This document shows positions 7,263 through 15,252 of a stretch of DNA of 28,734 bases, in pieces; the first letter of the stretch is position 1, and each line of letters begins with the position of its first letter. Under the pieces are notes generated by a model. That model saw only the letters and a list, made by a program, of their open reading frames with translations, was not told the origin of the DNA and searched no databases. The stretch lies in the NCBI GenBank assembly GCA_002372175.1, contig DFIS01000060.1, positions 1-28,734 of the forward strand, in the 5' to 3' direction. The translations under genes and the position numbers were made by a program. The stretch is from Solobacterium sp. UBA3691 (GTDB lineage: Bacteria; Bacillota_I; Bacilli_A; Erysipelotrichales; Erysipelotrichaceae).

Positions 7263-7865
7263 CTATATTTTTCTGAGGATCACATTCAGCCACTTCTCGT
7301 TCTCACGGCCTTTACGGGCATCAGAGGTGATCTTTTCCTCCAGGATGACAAATCCCCCGGAGATGTCCAAAAGAGCCTGAAAACGCTCTTCAGTGAGGTC
7401 TGTGAAGTATCTGTCATTACGGTATCCCTCAAAGGTACCATACTTGAAAGATACATATACGATACCTTCTGGCTTCAGTGCCCGGTGAATTCTCTGCAGG
7501 ATATCCGGAAGCTCAGCATACGGCACATGCAGTATGGAAGCACAGGCAAAGATACCATCATACTTCTCTGTCTCATCCAGCTCGTTAAACAGCATTTTCC
7601 TGACCGGAATGCCGGTGGTTTCCCTGGCAATACGGACCATCTCTTCAGATCCATCACACGCCTCTGCCGCATACCCCTTCTGCAGGAAATACCGTGTATC
7701 ACGTCCGGAACCGCAGCCGAAATCAAGTACAGAAGCACCCGGCGAAAGATAACTCAGAAACCAGTCCTGGATAGCAGAAAATTCTACATCCAAAGTACCT
7801 CCGGTGAACTGTGATGACTGTGTATTGTAGTAGGAAAGTGTTTTATCGGTAATATCAGATTTCAT
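7263..7865 (-). CDS. Class I SAM-dependent methyltransferase
   Basis: A 200-residue Rossmann-fold methyltransferase. Motif I is V-L-D-F-G-C-G-S-G-R-D-T at 46-57, with an acidic residue after strand 2 (D71 in C-D-G-S-E-E-M). A strand-4 region near I-F-A-C-A-S-I-L-H-V and the post-motif A-L-K-P-E-G-I-V-Y-V-S follow. No target-recognition domain or (D/N/S)PPY motif is present, so a DNA-modifying role is not supported; the target is more likely a small molecule, protein or RNA. It is the first gene of the pair with the HNH nuclease. The ATG has no Shine-Dalgarno, and a TACAAT hexamer lies only 10 bases upstream. It is divergent from the YhhN gene, 110 bp away. Confidence 0.88.
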   Translation of the reverse strand: MKSDITDKTLSYYNTQSSQFTGGTLDVEFSAIQDWFLSYLSPGASVLDFGCGSGRDTRYFLQKGYAAEACDGSEEMVRIARETTGIPVRKMLFNELDETEKYDGIFACASILHVPYAELPDILQRIHRALKPEGIVYVSFKYGTFEGYRNDRYFTDLTEERFQALLDISGGFVILEEKITSDARKGRENEKWLNVILRKI

Positions 7866-7875
7866 AACTGAACAT

Positions 7876-7884
7876 ATTGTAACA
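7876..7884 (-). promoter_or_regulatory. Extended -10 promoter of the methyltransferase/HNH pair
   Basis: TGTTACAAT is a full extended -10 (TG-n-TACAAT). It ends 10 bases before the ATG, so transcription would begin about 4 bases upstream of the start codon. No -35 match is found at 16-18 bases, as is common for extended -10 promoters. Confidence 0.5.
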
Positions 7885-7940
7885 TGACATCACTTTATCT
7901 CCTGTGATTTGTCATACCTCCACGCCCGTTTCTATGCATG

Positions 7941-7946
7941 TATAAT
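7941..7946 (+). promoter_or_regulatory. Putative -10 hexamer of the YhhN-family gene
   Basis: A perfect TATAAT, preceded by GCATG, lies 29 bases upstream of the ATG at 7976, with a GGAGG ribosome site in between. No clear -35 is seen. The same GCATG-TATAAT string precedes the GNAT gene. Confidence 0.5.
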
Positions 7947-7975
7947 ATAAGCAGAAGTGATTCGGAGGAAATATC

Positions 7976-8632
7976 ATGTATATTCTGATTCCCGCATGTC
8001 TGATCATTGCGGCTCTCTTCATCTTCCAGGAACACAGGGAAAACTATACAGCAGCTGTAATTCTGAAAGGACTGGCATCTCTCTGCTTTGTTGTACTGGG
8101 CTTCATGATCTCCAATGATTCATCTGTTTCCAGAACGATCCTGATCGGTCTCTGTCTTGGTGCAGCTGCGGATGTCCTTCTCAACCTGCGCTATGTATTT
8201 GCCGCAAAGGGAAAGCTGATCTTCCTGGTTGGTATCCTTGTCTTTCTGAGCGGTCATATTGCCTACCTGATCGCCGTCATGCCGATGAATACACAGCCAT
8301 GGTTATGCATCATTGCCGGGATAGTCATTACTGCTTTGTTAATGAAATGGCTCTTTACCAAGATCACTGCTGCCAAAGCATTTAAGATCTTCGGTATCGT
8401 CTACATCGGTGCGATCGTCATCCTGAACTGTGTTGCTTTCTTCAATCTGTTTGTTTCAGGCGGTACATTCACAAAGGTATTTGCCATAGGCGTCTACCTG
8501 TTTCTGATCAGTGATATCGTACTGATCCTGAATACATTCGGTTCAGAGACGAAATTCTCTCTGCGTATTGCCAATCTGTCCCTGTACTATATTGGTCAGA
8601 TCCTGATTGCCTTATCTCTCCTGTACCTGTGA
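7976..8632 (+). CDS. YhhN/TMEM86-family membrane protein (lysoplasmalogenase-like)
   Basis: A 218-residue integral membrane protein made almost wholly of hydrophobic segments (about 7-8 helices). It has conserved features of the YhhN family: G-A-A-A-D-V-L-L-N-L (61-70), a G-H-I-A-Y segment after helix 4, and F-L-I-S-D-I-V-L-I-L-N near the C-terminus. The two aspartates in helices are the family's likely catalytic pair. Animal TMEM86 members hydrolyse the vinyl-ether bond of lysoplasmalogens. Anaerobic Firmicutes can make plasmalogens, so a lipid role is plausible, but bacterial members are little studied. GGAGG precedes the ATG and a clear hairpin terminator follows, so it is a single-gene transcript between two minus-strand operons. 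Confidence 0.85.
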   Translation: MYILIPACLIIAALFIFQEHRENYTAAVILKGLASLCFVVLGFMISNDSSVSRTILIGLCLGAAADVLLNLRYVFAAKGKLIFLVGILVFLSGHIAYLIAVMPMNTQPWLCIIAGIVITALLMKWLFTKITAAKAFKIFGIVYIGAIVILNCVAFFNLFVSGGTFTKVFAIGVYLFLISDIVLILNTFGSETKFSLRIANLSLYYIGQILIALSLLYL

Positions 8633-8660
8633 GTACATGCTTTATCCCTTATATGAACAG

Positions 8661-8686
8661 GACAGTCCTTTCGGACTGTCTTTCTT
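8661..8686 (+). terminator. Rho-independent terminator after the YhhN gene
   Basis: A perfect 8-bp stem, GACAGTCC / GGACTGTC, with a TTTC loop followed by TTTCTT, 28 bases after the stop codon. Confidence 0.9.
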
Positions 8687-8713
8687 CACTAACTAACCTG
8701 TTTTATGTTACAT

Positions 8714-9193
8714 CTAAAAGAAAATTACCACGATCCCTGCCACGACAGCCGCACCGATCACCCAGACCAGAGACAGTATGATCCTCTTCTTCAGTACCTG
8801 TTTCCATGTCTGTACATACGGCAGATCTTCACATCCCGGCAGGATCCAGAACTTACTGTATCCTACCCATATCCTGTCGATGACGATGCCGTCATACCAG
8901 TTCATCACTTCGAGAAACAATAATGCCTGCAGATACGCCGATCTGAAATCCGTGACTCTGTTCCAGACGCCGATGATCAGTACGAGTGCACACAGCATCA
9001 CGACATAAAACTCTGTCATGAAGATCTTACGCTTCCGGATCATCTCTTCTCTTGTGATCAGACCGATATCAATGGCCCTGTCCTGTACTGCCTTCGGATA
9101 GAAGTACAGCCCGTTGACAGCCCCGCCCCTGACAGCGTATTTCACCATTGCCGTAAACAATAAACAGTAGATAATCAACTGCAGAATAATCAT
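8714..9193 (-). CDS. Small membrane protein of unknown function
   Basis: A 159-residue protein I do not recognise. Hydrophobic stretches at about 1-18, 61-79, 87-105 and 138-159 suggest four membrane helices. A charged region at 35-60 (R-E-E-M-I-R-K-R-K) and a loop holding N-W-Y-D-G-I-V-I-D-R-I-W-V-G and P-G-C-E-D-L-P lie between them; these polar or aromatic stretches look functionally conserved. It starts 9 bp after the stop of the ATC-hydrolase-family gene and is the last gene of that three-gene operon. The context could mean a membrane partner for the product of the methyltransferase and hydrolase-like enzymes, but nothing in the sequence proves this. Confidence 0.75.
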   Translation of the reverse strand: MIILQLIIYCLLFTAMVKYAVRGGAVNGLYFYPKAVQDRAIDIGLITREEMIRKRKIFMTEFYVVMLCALVLIIGVWNRVTDFRSAYLQALLFLEVMNWYDGIVIDRIWVGYSKFWILPGCEDLPYVQTWKQVLKKRIILSLVWVIGAAVVAGIVVIFF

Positions 9194-9202
9194 AAAGCTT
9201 TC

Positions 9203-9802
9203 TCAATCCTTTTCCGGGTCAAAACGCAGCCTGTATTCACATGCCCGTGCACCTTCCGATACCGTCGAATTACGGTCGTAACGGATATGCCTGAAGCCCT
9301 GTGAATACTCTTTATCCATGTGACATATACAGAGAACTGCCTTCTCTTCACCCAGTTCTTTTGCCAATTCATGATACGGACAGGAAAGGATATCCACCCC
9401 GTACATTTCCGGAGGTCTTGAGACAAGCTCTCTTTTATACCCGAGTTTTGCGCTGCTCATCCTGTCCATGACCCTTTCCACATTGTGCCAGACAAAACGG
9501 TCCGCTCCCGGAATACTAGTCAATCCATGAATGATCTTCGCAAAACGTTTCCCCATCATTTCACCATACCGGTTCAGCATCGTCTCCGCATCTTTCCCAT
9601 GCCTGTTCAGCACCCTGTACAAAGCAACCGCAGGCAGCACCATCGAGCCTCTGTGCTTTTTTAACTCCGGCTGTTCCGCCAGGATGCGGTCATACTCCTT
9701 GCCGGCTTCTTTCCAGATCACTTCGGCGGTATCCCTGCCCAGCGATGTACGGAGCTCCCTGCGAAAGCCTGTGTAGAGCCATTGTCTGTTCAGTGTATTC
9801 AT
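9203..9802 (-). CDS. L-2-amino-thiazoline-4-carboxylic acid (ATC) hydrolase-family protein
   Basis: A 199-residue soluble protein with the C-terminal pattern of the ATC hydrolase-like family: C-P-Y-H-E-L-A (141-147), C-I-C-H-M-D (158-163) and an R-N-S-T-V-S-E-G-A-R-A-C-E-Y tail. Cysteines 141, 158, 160 and 188 with H144 and D163 are natural candidates for the active site. The founding Pseudomonas activity opens the ATC ring during L-cysteine formation from DL-ATC. Most family members have no proven substrate, and thiazoline hydrolysis should not be assumed here. The ATG directly follows the TAG of the upstream methyltransferase (TAGATG), so translation is probably coupled and the two proteins may act together. 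Confidence 0.75.
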   Translation of the reverse strand: MNTLNRQWLYTGFRRELRTSLGRDTAEVIWKEAGKEYDRILAEQPELKKHRGSMVLPAVALYRVLNRHGKDAETMLNRYGEMMGKRFAKIIHGLTSIPGADRFVWHNVERVMDRMSSAKLGYKRELVSRPPEMYGVDILSCPYHELAKELGEEKAVLCICHMDKEYSQGFRHIRYDRNSTVSEGARACEYRLRFDPEKD

Positions 9803-10432
9803 CTATCCGTTCTTTCCTGCCAGTACAGCGATATATGACTTCTTATCGTGATGATATGTCCGGATCTCCGTAAAGCCTGCTTTCTGCAGGGCATCGCTGA
9901 TCTCTGCCCGGGTATATATCTTCATCTCGATGATCTTTTCCCACTTTTCGTTTGTGCCGTCCTCACCGTCGGCTTCGTTGACGATCAGGAAGTGTCCGCC
10001 CGGCTTCAGCGCTCTGTATACTTCCCGGAAACATTTCTCCAGCCCCGGCCAGAAGTAGACCGTCTCAAAAGCCGTCGCAAGATCCACACTCACTGCCGGC
10101 AGCGTAATATTTGACACATCACCGAGGATCACCCGGCATCTGCCCTGAGCGATCGCCTGCGCATTCAGATCCTTTGTCATAGCCACGGATACTTCGGAAT
10201 AGTCCATACCTGTGACCGCTGCCTGCGGATATCTTTCGAGAAGTCTCTTCACGTTGGCTCCGCCGCCGCAGCCAAGATCACATACAGAGGATGGCTGTAT
10301 CCCCTGCAGATACTGCATGCCCCATTCTGCCATCTTCGCATGTGAATATCCATTCATTGACTTTGTCATCATTTTTCCCAGTCGGCCCTGCGGTTTCCGG
10401 GTATTCCCGAAGATCATCTTTAGCAGTCCCAT
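9803..10432 (-). CDS. Class I SAM-dependent methyltransferase
   Basis: A 209-residue methyltransferase. Motif I is V-C-D-L-G-C-G-G-G-A-N-V at 50-61, the acidic residue after strand 2 is in G-M-D-Y-S-E (75-80), strand 4 is L-A-T-A-F-E-T-V-Y-F-W, and a R-A-L-K-P-G-G-H-F-L-I-V motif follows. I start at the ATG at 10432 because GAGG lies 6 bases upstream; a GTG 12 bases further up lies within that ribosome site. Its end abuts the start of the ATC-hydrolase-family gene, making it the first of three tightly packed genes. It resembles the UbiE/Methyltransf_11 small-molecule group rather than DNA methyltransferases. The substrate is unknown, but operon partners suggest a metabolite shared with the ATC-like enzyme. 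Confidence 0.88.
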   Translation of the reverse strand: MGLLKMIFGNTRKPQGRLGKMMTKSMNGYSHAKMAEWGMQYLQGIQPSSVCDLGCGGGANVKRLLERYPQAAVTGMDYSEVSVAMTKDLNAQAIAQGRCRVILGDVSNITLPAVSVDLATAFETVYFWPGLEKCFREVYRALKPGGHFLIVNEADGEDGTNEKWEKIIEMKIYTRAEISDALQKAGFTEIRTYHHDKKSYIAVLAGKNG

Positions 10433-10500
10433 GTTGCACCTCACTGTTGTTAGTTCTGCCTAACCTATATGCTAATCATATACCATCCCCGTTCCTTTGC

Positions 10501-10522
10501 GACAGTATTCTTCTATTCTGTC
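10501..10522. promoter_or_regulatory. Imperfect dyad upstream of the methyltransferase operon
   Basis: GACAGTAT-TCTTCT-ATTCTGTC has arms matching at 7 of 8 positions. It lies about 70-90 bp upstream of the methyltransferase start, between that operon and the opp terminator. It is a possible operator; the symmetry is the only evidence. Confidence 0.3.
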
Positions 10523-10561
10523 ATGTTACTTCCGGCTGATCGCCAGGATGAAACAGGAAAG

Positions 10562-10595
10562 GGATCTGTTTGATCCTGTACGGATAAACAGATCC
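10562..10595 (-). terminator. Rho-independent terminator of the opp operon
   Basis: A perfect 10-bp stem GGATCTGTTT / AAACAGATCC with an inner ATCC/GGAT extension, 35 bases past the oppA stop. On the minus strand it runs into CTTTCC. Confidence 0.85.
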
Positions 10596-10630
10596 TTTAC
10601 TTAATACTTTCTGATACTTTTCCTGTCAGC

Positions 10631-12304
10631 TTATTTCTTAGCTACATACCAGAATCTGCCACGTTCGAGGTTAGCCCAATCCTGGTTCTGCAGTGTGTAG
10701 GAAACATAACCGATAACCGGAATGACGAAGCATTCTTCTTCAATAGCGTACTGCTCGATTTCATGCATCGCAACGATACGGTCATCACCGAGTTTAGCCT
10801 GGGAAGCAACGATCATTTCGTCACATGTCTCATTACCGGAGGAAACAACCGGACCTGTAGATGTTGTCTTCAGCAGATCTGTGAATGTGGAAGCATCATA
10901 GTAGTCAGCAGAGAAACCGCCGCGGCAGATCTCATAGATACCATTTTCACGATCATCGAAGAATGTACGGATCTCAGAGTTCTTGATCTCGAGGTCAATG
11001 TAGATCTCCTTGTACTGTTCACGCAGGATAGCAGCGACTGTGTCATGCAGATCGGAAGCATTCGTGTAGTATACAAGGTGCAGCTTGTTATTCTCGTTGT
11101 AGCCTGCTTCTTCCATCAGAGTACGAGCTTCGTCCTTGTCTGTGTAGACCAGCTGGTGTTCAGCATCCTGTTCCTCACGGAAGTCACCGTTCAGTCCCGG
11201 AATACCCTTGGAAACAAGACCGTACAGAGGATAGTAGATCGTGTCGTTGTCAAGAGCTGTGCAGATGTAATCTCTGTCGAGACCGAGCTGCAGAGCACGG
11301 CGTACACGGCGGTCCTGCAGAGCCGGCTGGTCATCGTTATGGCTGTTGATGTAGATGTAGTAGGAAGCCGGTGTCTTGGAGATGACGAGTTCCGGATTGC
11401 CTTCATACTTCTTGGCGACAGCGGTGCCCAGAGAGTTGGCATAGTAGATCTCTTTTGTCTGGAAAGCCATCAGCTGAGCATCCATATCGGTAATGACCTT
11501 ACCGATCAGTTTCTCTGTAACGACCTTATCCGCATGAGAGAAGTACTCGTTCTTTTCGAATTCGAAACGTGTAGGCGCATCGAGATATGTCAGCTTGTAA
11601 GCACCGTTTGTCGGAACCGTGATATCATTTGCCCACTGGCTGTCATGTTCCGTAGCGATCTCCGGACGCAGCGGCAGATAGCAGGACATTGTCATTGTGG
11701 ATGTGAAGTATTCACAAGGCTGTGTCAGTGTCATTTCGACGGTATAGTCATCAACTGCACGCAGACCTACATCGTCCATGTCAGCGACATCATCCATGTT
11801 GTTGGAATGCTCAAGAGCACCAACGACATAGTCAGCCAGATACTGGGAATACAGGGAGTTGCCCTTACCCATACCAATGGCACGCTTCCATGCATATACA
11901 TAATGCTCAGCAGTTACAGGCTCACCGTCAGACCACTTGTTGTTTTCATCAAGATGGAATGTATAGACAAGTCCGTCATCGCTTACATCGTAGCTTGTGC
12001 AGGCCTGGTTAACCAGTTCGTTGGTTTCCGGGTCTGTTGTAAACAGCGGATAATACGTCTGGCTGATGATCAGACCGGAGACAGCATCATCAATAATTGC
12101 AGGGTCAAGCAGACGAGGCTCACCGGCAACCGCAAAGTAGAAGATATTATCTTCAGAAGTTGCTGCAGACGGTTCTGCACTGGCTGTAGAACCACCGGTT
12201 GAAGAGCCGCCGGATGTGGAGCCGCCGCTGGGTGAACCGGAAGAACAGGCAGCCAGACCAACGACCATCAGAGAACTCATCAGGACAGATACTAGTTTTT
12301 TCAT
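10631..12304 (-). CDS. oppA: Oligopeptide ABC transporter substrate-binding lipoprotein
   Basis: A 557-residue extracytoplasmic solute-binding protein of family 5. The signal peptide has a K-K start, a hydrophobic core and the lipobox L-A-A-C with the lipidated cysteine at C20. A Ser/Gly/Thr-rich linker (about 21-45) follows, then the binding domain starting with the family-typical F-A-V-A-G-E-P-R-L-L-D-P. I start at 12304, where AAGGAG lies 7 bases upstream; an ATG at 12322 is in frame but has no such site. It is the last gene of oppBCDFA, 29 bp after oppF and directly before the terminator. It delivers peptides to the OppB-OppC pore; specificity is unknown. Confidence 0.95.
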   Translation of the reverse strand: MKKLVSVLMSSLMVVGLAACSSGSPSGGSTSGGSSTGGSTASAEPSAATSEDNIFYFAVAGEPRLLDPAIIDDAVSGLIISQTYYPLFTTDPETNELVNQACTSYDVSDDGLVYTFHLDENNKWSDGEPVTAEHYVYAWKRAIGMGKGNSLYSQYLADYVVGALEHSNNMDDVADMDDVGLRAVDDYTVEMTLTQPCEYFTSTMTMSCYLPLRPEIATEHDSQWANDITVPTNGAYKLTYLDAPTRFEFEKNEYFSHADKVVTEKLIGKVITDMDAQLMAFQTKEIYYANSLGTAVAKKYEGNPELVISKTPASYYIYINSHNDDQPALQDRRVRRALQLGLDRDYICTALDNDTIYYPLYGLVSKGIPGLNGDFREEQDAEHQLVYTDKDEARTLMEEAGYNENNKLHLVYYTNASDLHDTVAAILREQYKEIYIDLEIKNSEIRTFFDDRENGIYEICRGGFSADYYDASTFTDLLKTTSTGPVVSSGNETCDEMIVASQAKLGDDRIVAMHEIEQYAIEEECFVIPVIGYVSYTLQNQDWANLERGRFWYVAKK

Positions 12305-12333
12305 TTTCTTTCTCCTTTTCATAAATCTTTGAA

Positions 12334-13311
12334 CTACTTTTCGTAGAGGTGGCAGGCTACCAGACGGTTACCTACTGCGATGGGTTCAGGCCTTTCAGTC
12401 TGACACCGGTTTGTTGCCTGCTGACAGCGTGTTGAGAACGGACAGCCTGCGGGCGGATTGATCGGAGACGGAATCTCCCCTTCCAGAACGATTCTCCTCT
12501 TGCCCTTGGCCACATTGGGATCCGGAATCGGTATCGCCGACAGCAGAGCCGTGGTATACGGATGAAGAGGACGGTGATACACATCATTTGAAGGTCCCAT
12601 TTCAACCATATGCCCAAGATACATGACGCCGATCCTGTCCGAAATGTGCTTTACCATTGACAGGTCATGAGCGATGAAGAGATATGACAGACCCAGGTCA
12701 TGCTGGATCTGATCCAGCAGGTTGACGACCTGTGCCTGAATACTGACGTCGAGAGCCGAGATAGGTTCATCACAGACAATGAACTTCGGATCGACTGCCA
12801 GTGCTCTGGCGATACCGATACGCTGACGCTGTCCGCCGGAGAACTCTGCCGGATAACGTCTGATGTGATCGGGTTTCAGACCGACGATCTTCAGCAGTTC
12901 TACAACTCTTTCTTCACGTTCCGTATCTGAATTATAGATATCGTGAATGATCATCGGTTCCTTGATGATCTCACCTACGGTCATACGCGGATTCAGGGAA
13001 GCGTACGGATCCTGGAAGATCATCTGTACATCTTTGCGGTATTTTTTCAGTTCCGCACCTTTCAGCTGGGCGATATTTTCACCGTTATAGGTGATCGTAC
13101 CCCCTGCCGGATTGTAGAGTTTAACGATCGTACGGCCAAGTGTGGTCTTACCGCAGCCGGATTCACCGACAAGACCGAACGTCTCATTCGGCATGATATC
13201 GAAGCTGACATCATCCACAGCCTTGACGATCTGTTTCTTGGAGAAGATGCCCTTGGTGACATCAAAGTATGTCTTTAAATTTCTGACACTCAGGATCGGT
13301 GCTTCACTCAT
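12334..13311 (-). CDS. oppF: Oligopeptide ABC transporter ATP-binding protein OppF
   Basis: A 325-residue cytoplasmic ATPase. Walker A is G-E-S-G-C-G-K-T (49-56), the Q-loop is in I-F-Q-D-P, the signature is F-S-G-G-Q-R-Q-R (157-164), Walker B is F-I-V-C-D-E-P (177-183), and an H-loop histidine lies in I-A-H-D. The C-terminal oligopeptide-transporter domain carries G-C-P-F-S-T-R-C, a cysteine motif shared by Opp/Dpp ATPases. The gene overlaps the end of oppD by 8 bases, the usual sign of coupled translation of the two ATPases that form the heterodimer. Confidence 0.96.
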   Translation of the reverse strand: MSEAPILSVRNLKTYFDVTKGIFSKKQIVKAVDDVSFDIMPNETFGLVGESGCGKTTLGRTIVKLYNPAGGTITYNGENIAQLKGAELKKYRKDVQMIFQDPYASLNPRMTVGEIIKEPMIIHDIYNSDTEREERVVELLKIVGLKPDHIRRYPAEFSGGQRQRIGIARALAVDPKFIVCDEPISALDVSIQAQVVNLLDQIQHDLGLSYLFIAHDLSMVKHISDRIGVMYLGHMVEMGPSNDVYHRPLHPYTTALLSAIPIPDPNVAKGKRRIVLEGEIPSPINPPAGCPFSTRCQQATNRCQTERPEPIAVGNRLVACHLYEK

Positions 13312-14311
13312 GGAGCTTCACCACCCTTTCGTCAAGCAGCCAGCAGGAACACTGATGTGTATCACTGAAGGTCGTCACTTCCGGCGCATGGTCACGGCAG
13401 AGGACCATCGCACTTTCACATCTGTCAACAAACGGACAGCCTTTCGGAGGATTCAGGAGATCCGGAGGTGAACCGGGAATCGGATGCAGATCTTTCTCAT
13501 CATCATCTTCAGGATTGGAGATACAGTTGAGCAGACCCTTTGTATACGGATGCTTGGGCTCGTAGAAGATCTCCTTATCCGTACCGATCTCGACGATCTT
13601 GCCGCCATACATGATGGCGATGCGGTCACAGAGCTTGGCCACAACACCGAGGTCATGGGTGATCATGATGATCGCTGAATTACTTGTTGTCTTCAGGTCA
13701 TCGATCAGTTCCAGTACCTGCGCCTGGATCGTTACGTCCAGTGCTGTCGTCGGTTCATCGGCAATGACCAGCTTCGGTGAGTTGGCCAGAGCGATGGCAA
13801 TGACGATACGCTGTCTCATACCGCCGGAGAATTCAAACGGATACTGTTCGATACGTTTCTCCGGGGAAGGAATACCGACATTGGCCATCAGTTCCAGAGC
13901 ACGGGCAGTTGCTTCAGCCTTGGTGCAGCTGTTATGGTTCATGATCGGTTCGATCAGCTGTGTACCGATCTTCAGGACCGGGTTCAGGAAAGTCATCGGA
14001 TCCTGGAAGATCATACCCATTGTATTGCCGCGGATCTTACGCATTTTCTCTTCGTAAGCACGGCGCGTGGGGAATGCGGATGGTGTAATATCCTCTCCGT
14101 CAAAGATGAACTGTCCCTCCTTGACCTGTCCGTTATCAGCCAGCAGTCCGATCAGTGAATACATGGTCTGGCTCTTGCCGGAACCGGATTCACCAACGAT
14201 GCCAAGGGCTTCACCCTGGTCAACATGCAGCGATACACCGCGTACCGCCTGTACATCACCCTGTTCTGTATAGAACGAAGTGACCATATTCTTAATCTCT
14301 AACAGTGGCAT
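13304..14311 (-). CDS. oppD: Oligopeptide ABC transporter ATP-binding protein OppD
   Basis: A 335-residue ATPase, partner of OppF. Walker A is G-E-S-G-S-G-K-S (40-47), the Q-loop is in I-F-Q-D-P-M, the signature is F-S-G-G-M-R-Q (161-167), Walker B is L-V-I-A-D-E-P (181-187), and the H-loop histidine is H219. The C-terminal G-C-P-F-V-D-R-C motif corresponds to that of OppF. GAGGAGG lies 5 bases before the ATG and overlaps the end of oppC, which stops 2 bases upstream. Confidence 0.96.
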   Translation of the reverse strand: MPLLEIKNMVTSFYTEQGDVQAVRGVSLHVDQGEALGIVGESGSGKSQTMYSLIGLLADNGQVKEGQFIFDGEDITPSAFPTRRAYEEKMRKIRGNTMGMIFQDPMTFLNPVLKIGTQLIEPIMNHNSCTKAEATARALELMANVGIPSPEKRIEQYPFEFSGGMRQRIVIAIALANSPKLVIADEPTTALDVTIQAQVLELIDDLKTTSNSAIIMITHDLGVVAKLCDRIAIMYGGKIVEIGTDKEIFYEPKHPYTKGLLNCISNPEDDDEKDLHPIPGSPPDLLNPPKGCPFVDRCESAMVLCRDHAPEVTTFSDTHQCSCWLLDERVVKLHE

Positions 14312-14313
14312 GC

Positions 14314-15240
14314 TTACCTCCTCTTCAGCTGAAGTGCTTCACCGATACCATCACCGACAAAGTTCAGCGACAGGGTCGTAAGACAGATCGCCGATACCGG
14401 CCAGATGATCTGTATGGGATAGGAGAAGATCAGCGCACGGCAGTCATTTGCCAGCTTGCCCCAGGAAGGAATCGTAGGGTCGATACCGATACCTACAAAA
14501 CTCAGGAAAGCTTCGGTAAAGATCGCGGAAGGAACCATCATCGTCAGCGTAACGATGATTGGTCCGAGAGCATTGATGATCAGGTGTTTGATCAGAATGC
14601 GCCAGTCGGAAGCACCGATGACACGGGCAGCCAGAGCGAATTCCATCTCCTTCAGGGACATGACCTGGGTTCTTACCTGACGTGCCATGCCGATCCAGGA
14701 AGTCAGACAGATCGCCAGCATCATACTGTAGATACTGTTGCCGAAGATCATCAGGATCAGAACGATATAGAGCAGTGTGGGAACTGCATAGATGACATCA
14801 ATGATACGCATCATCACCATGTCGACCTTGCCGCCGACATATCCGGAAATACCGCCGTAGATGATACCGATCACCAGGTTGATCGCAGCTGTGGAGAAGC
14901 CGACAGCCAGGGAGATACGGGCACCGTACATGACTCTGACGAAGATATCTCTTCCCAGTTTATCTGTACCGAACGGATGTGCCAGAGACGGCAGTGCGTT
15001 TCGGTTCAGAATATCCTGGCTTTCATAGTCAAACGGAGAAAGCATCGGAACCAGAATTGCGCCAATGATCAGAACAGACAGGAAGATCAGTCCGAATAAT
15101 GCAAGTTTGTTCTTTTTGAACCTGTCCCAGGCATCCTTGAGAAAGGTCTTGGAGGAAACAGCGATGAATTCGGAATTCTTTTCATCTTCCCTGAGCAGCC
15201 GTACCTGATCGGCAGTGATCTCAAAATTGTTTACACTCAT
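14314..15240 (-). CDS. oppC: Oligopeptide ABC transporter permease OppC
   Basis: A 308-residue permease with an N-terminal cytoplasmic region of about 35 residues, six predicted membrane helices, and the EAA coupling loop F-A-L-A-A-R-V-I-G-A-S-D-W-R-I-L before the last helices. The P-F-G-T-D-K-L-G-R-D motif of OppC/DppC proteins is present after the first helix. It starts 12 bp after oppB and forms the pore with OppB. Confidence 0.95.
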   Translation of the reverse strand: MSVNNFEITADQVRLLREDEKNSEFIAVSSKTFLKDAWDRFKKNKLALFGLIFLSVLIIGAILVPMLSPFDYESQDILNRNALPSLAHPFGTDKLGRDIFVRVMYGARISLAVGFSTAAINLVIGIIYGGISGYVGGKVDMVMMRIIDVIYAVPTLLYIVLILMIFGNSIYSMMLAICLTSWIGMARQVRTQVMSLKEMEFALAARVIGASDWRILIKHLIINALGPIIVTLTMMVPSAIFTEAFLSFVGIGIDPTIPSWGKLANDCRALIFSYPIQIIWPVSAICLTTLSLNFVGDGIGEALQLKRR

Positions 15241-15252
15241 ACCGTTAATCTC

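Noticed and set aside
7263..7865. The methyltransferase as the modification half of a classical restriction system
   Set aside because: It has no (D/N/S)PP(Y/F) motif or PCQ catalytic motif and no target-recognition region; at 200 residues it fits small-molecule or protein/RNA methyltransferases.
10763..12202. A long open frame (479 codons) on the plus strand
   Set aside because: It lies entirely opposite oppA, which has a lipobox, family motifs and a ribosome site. The antisense product is rich in Cys, Val and Ile and resembles nothing; the open frame follows from oppA codon use.
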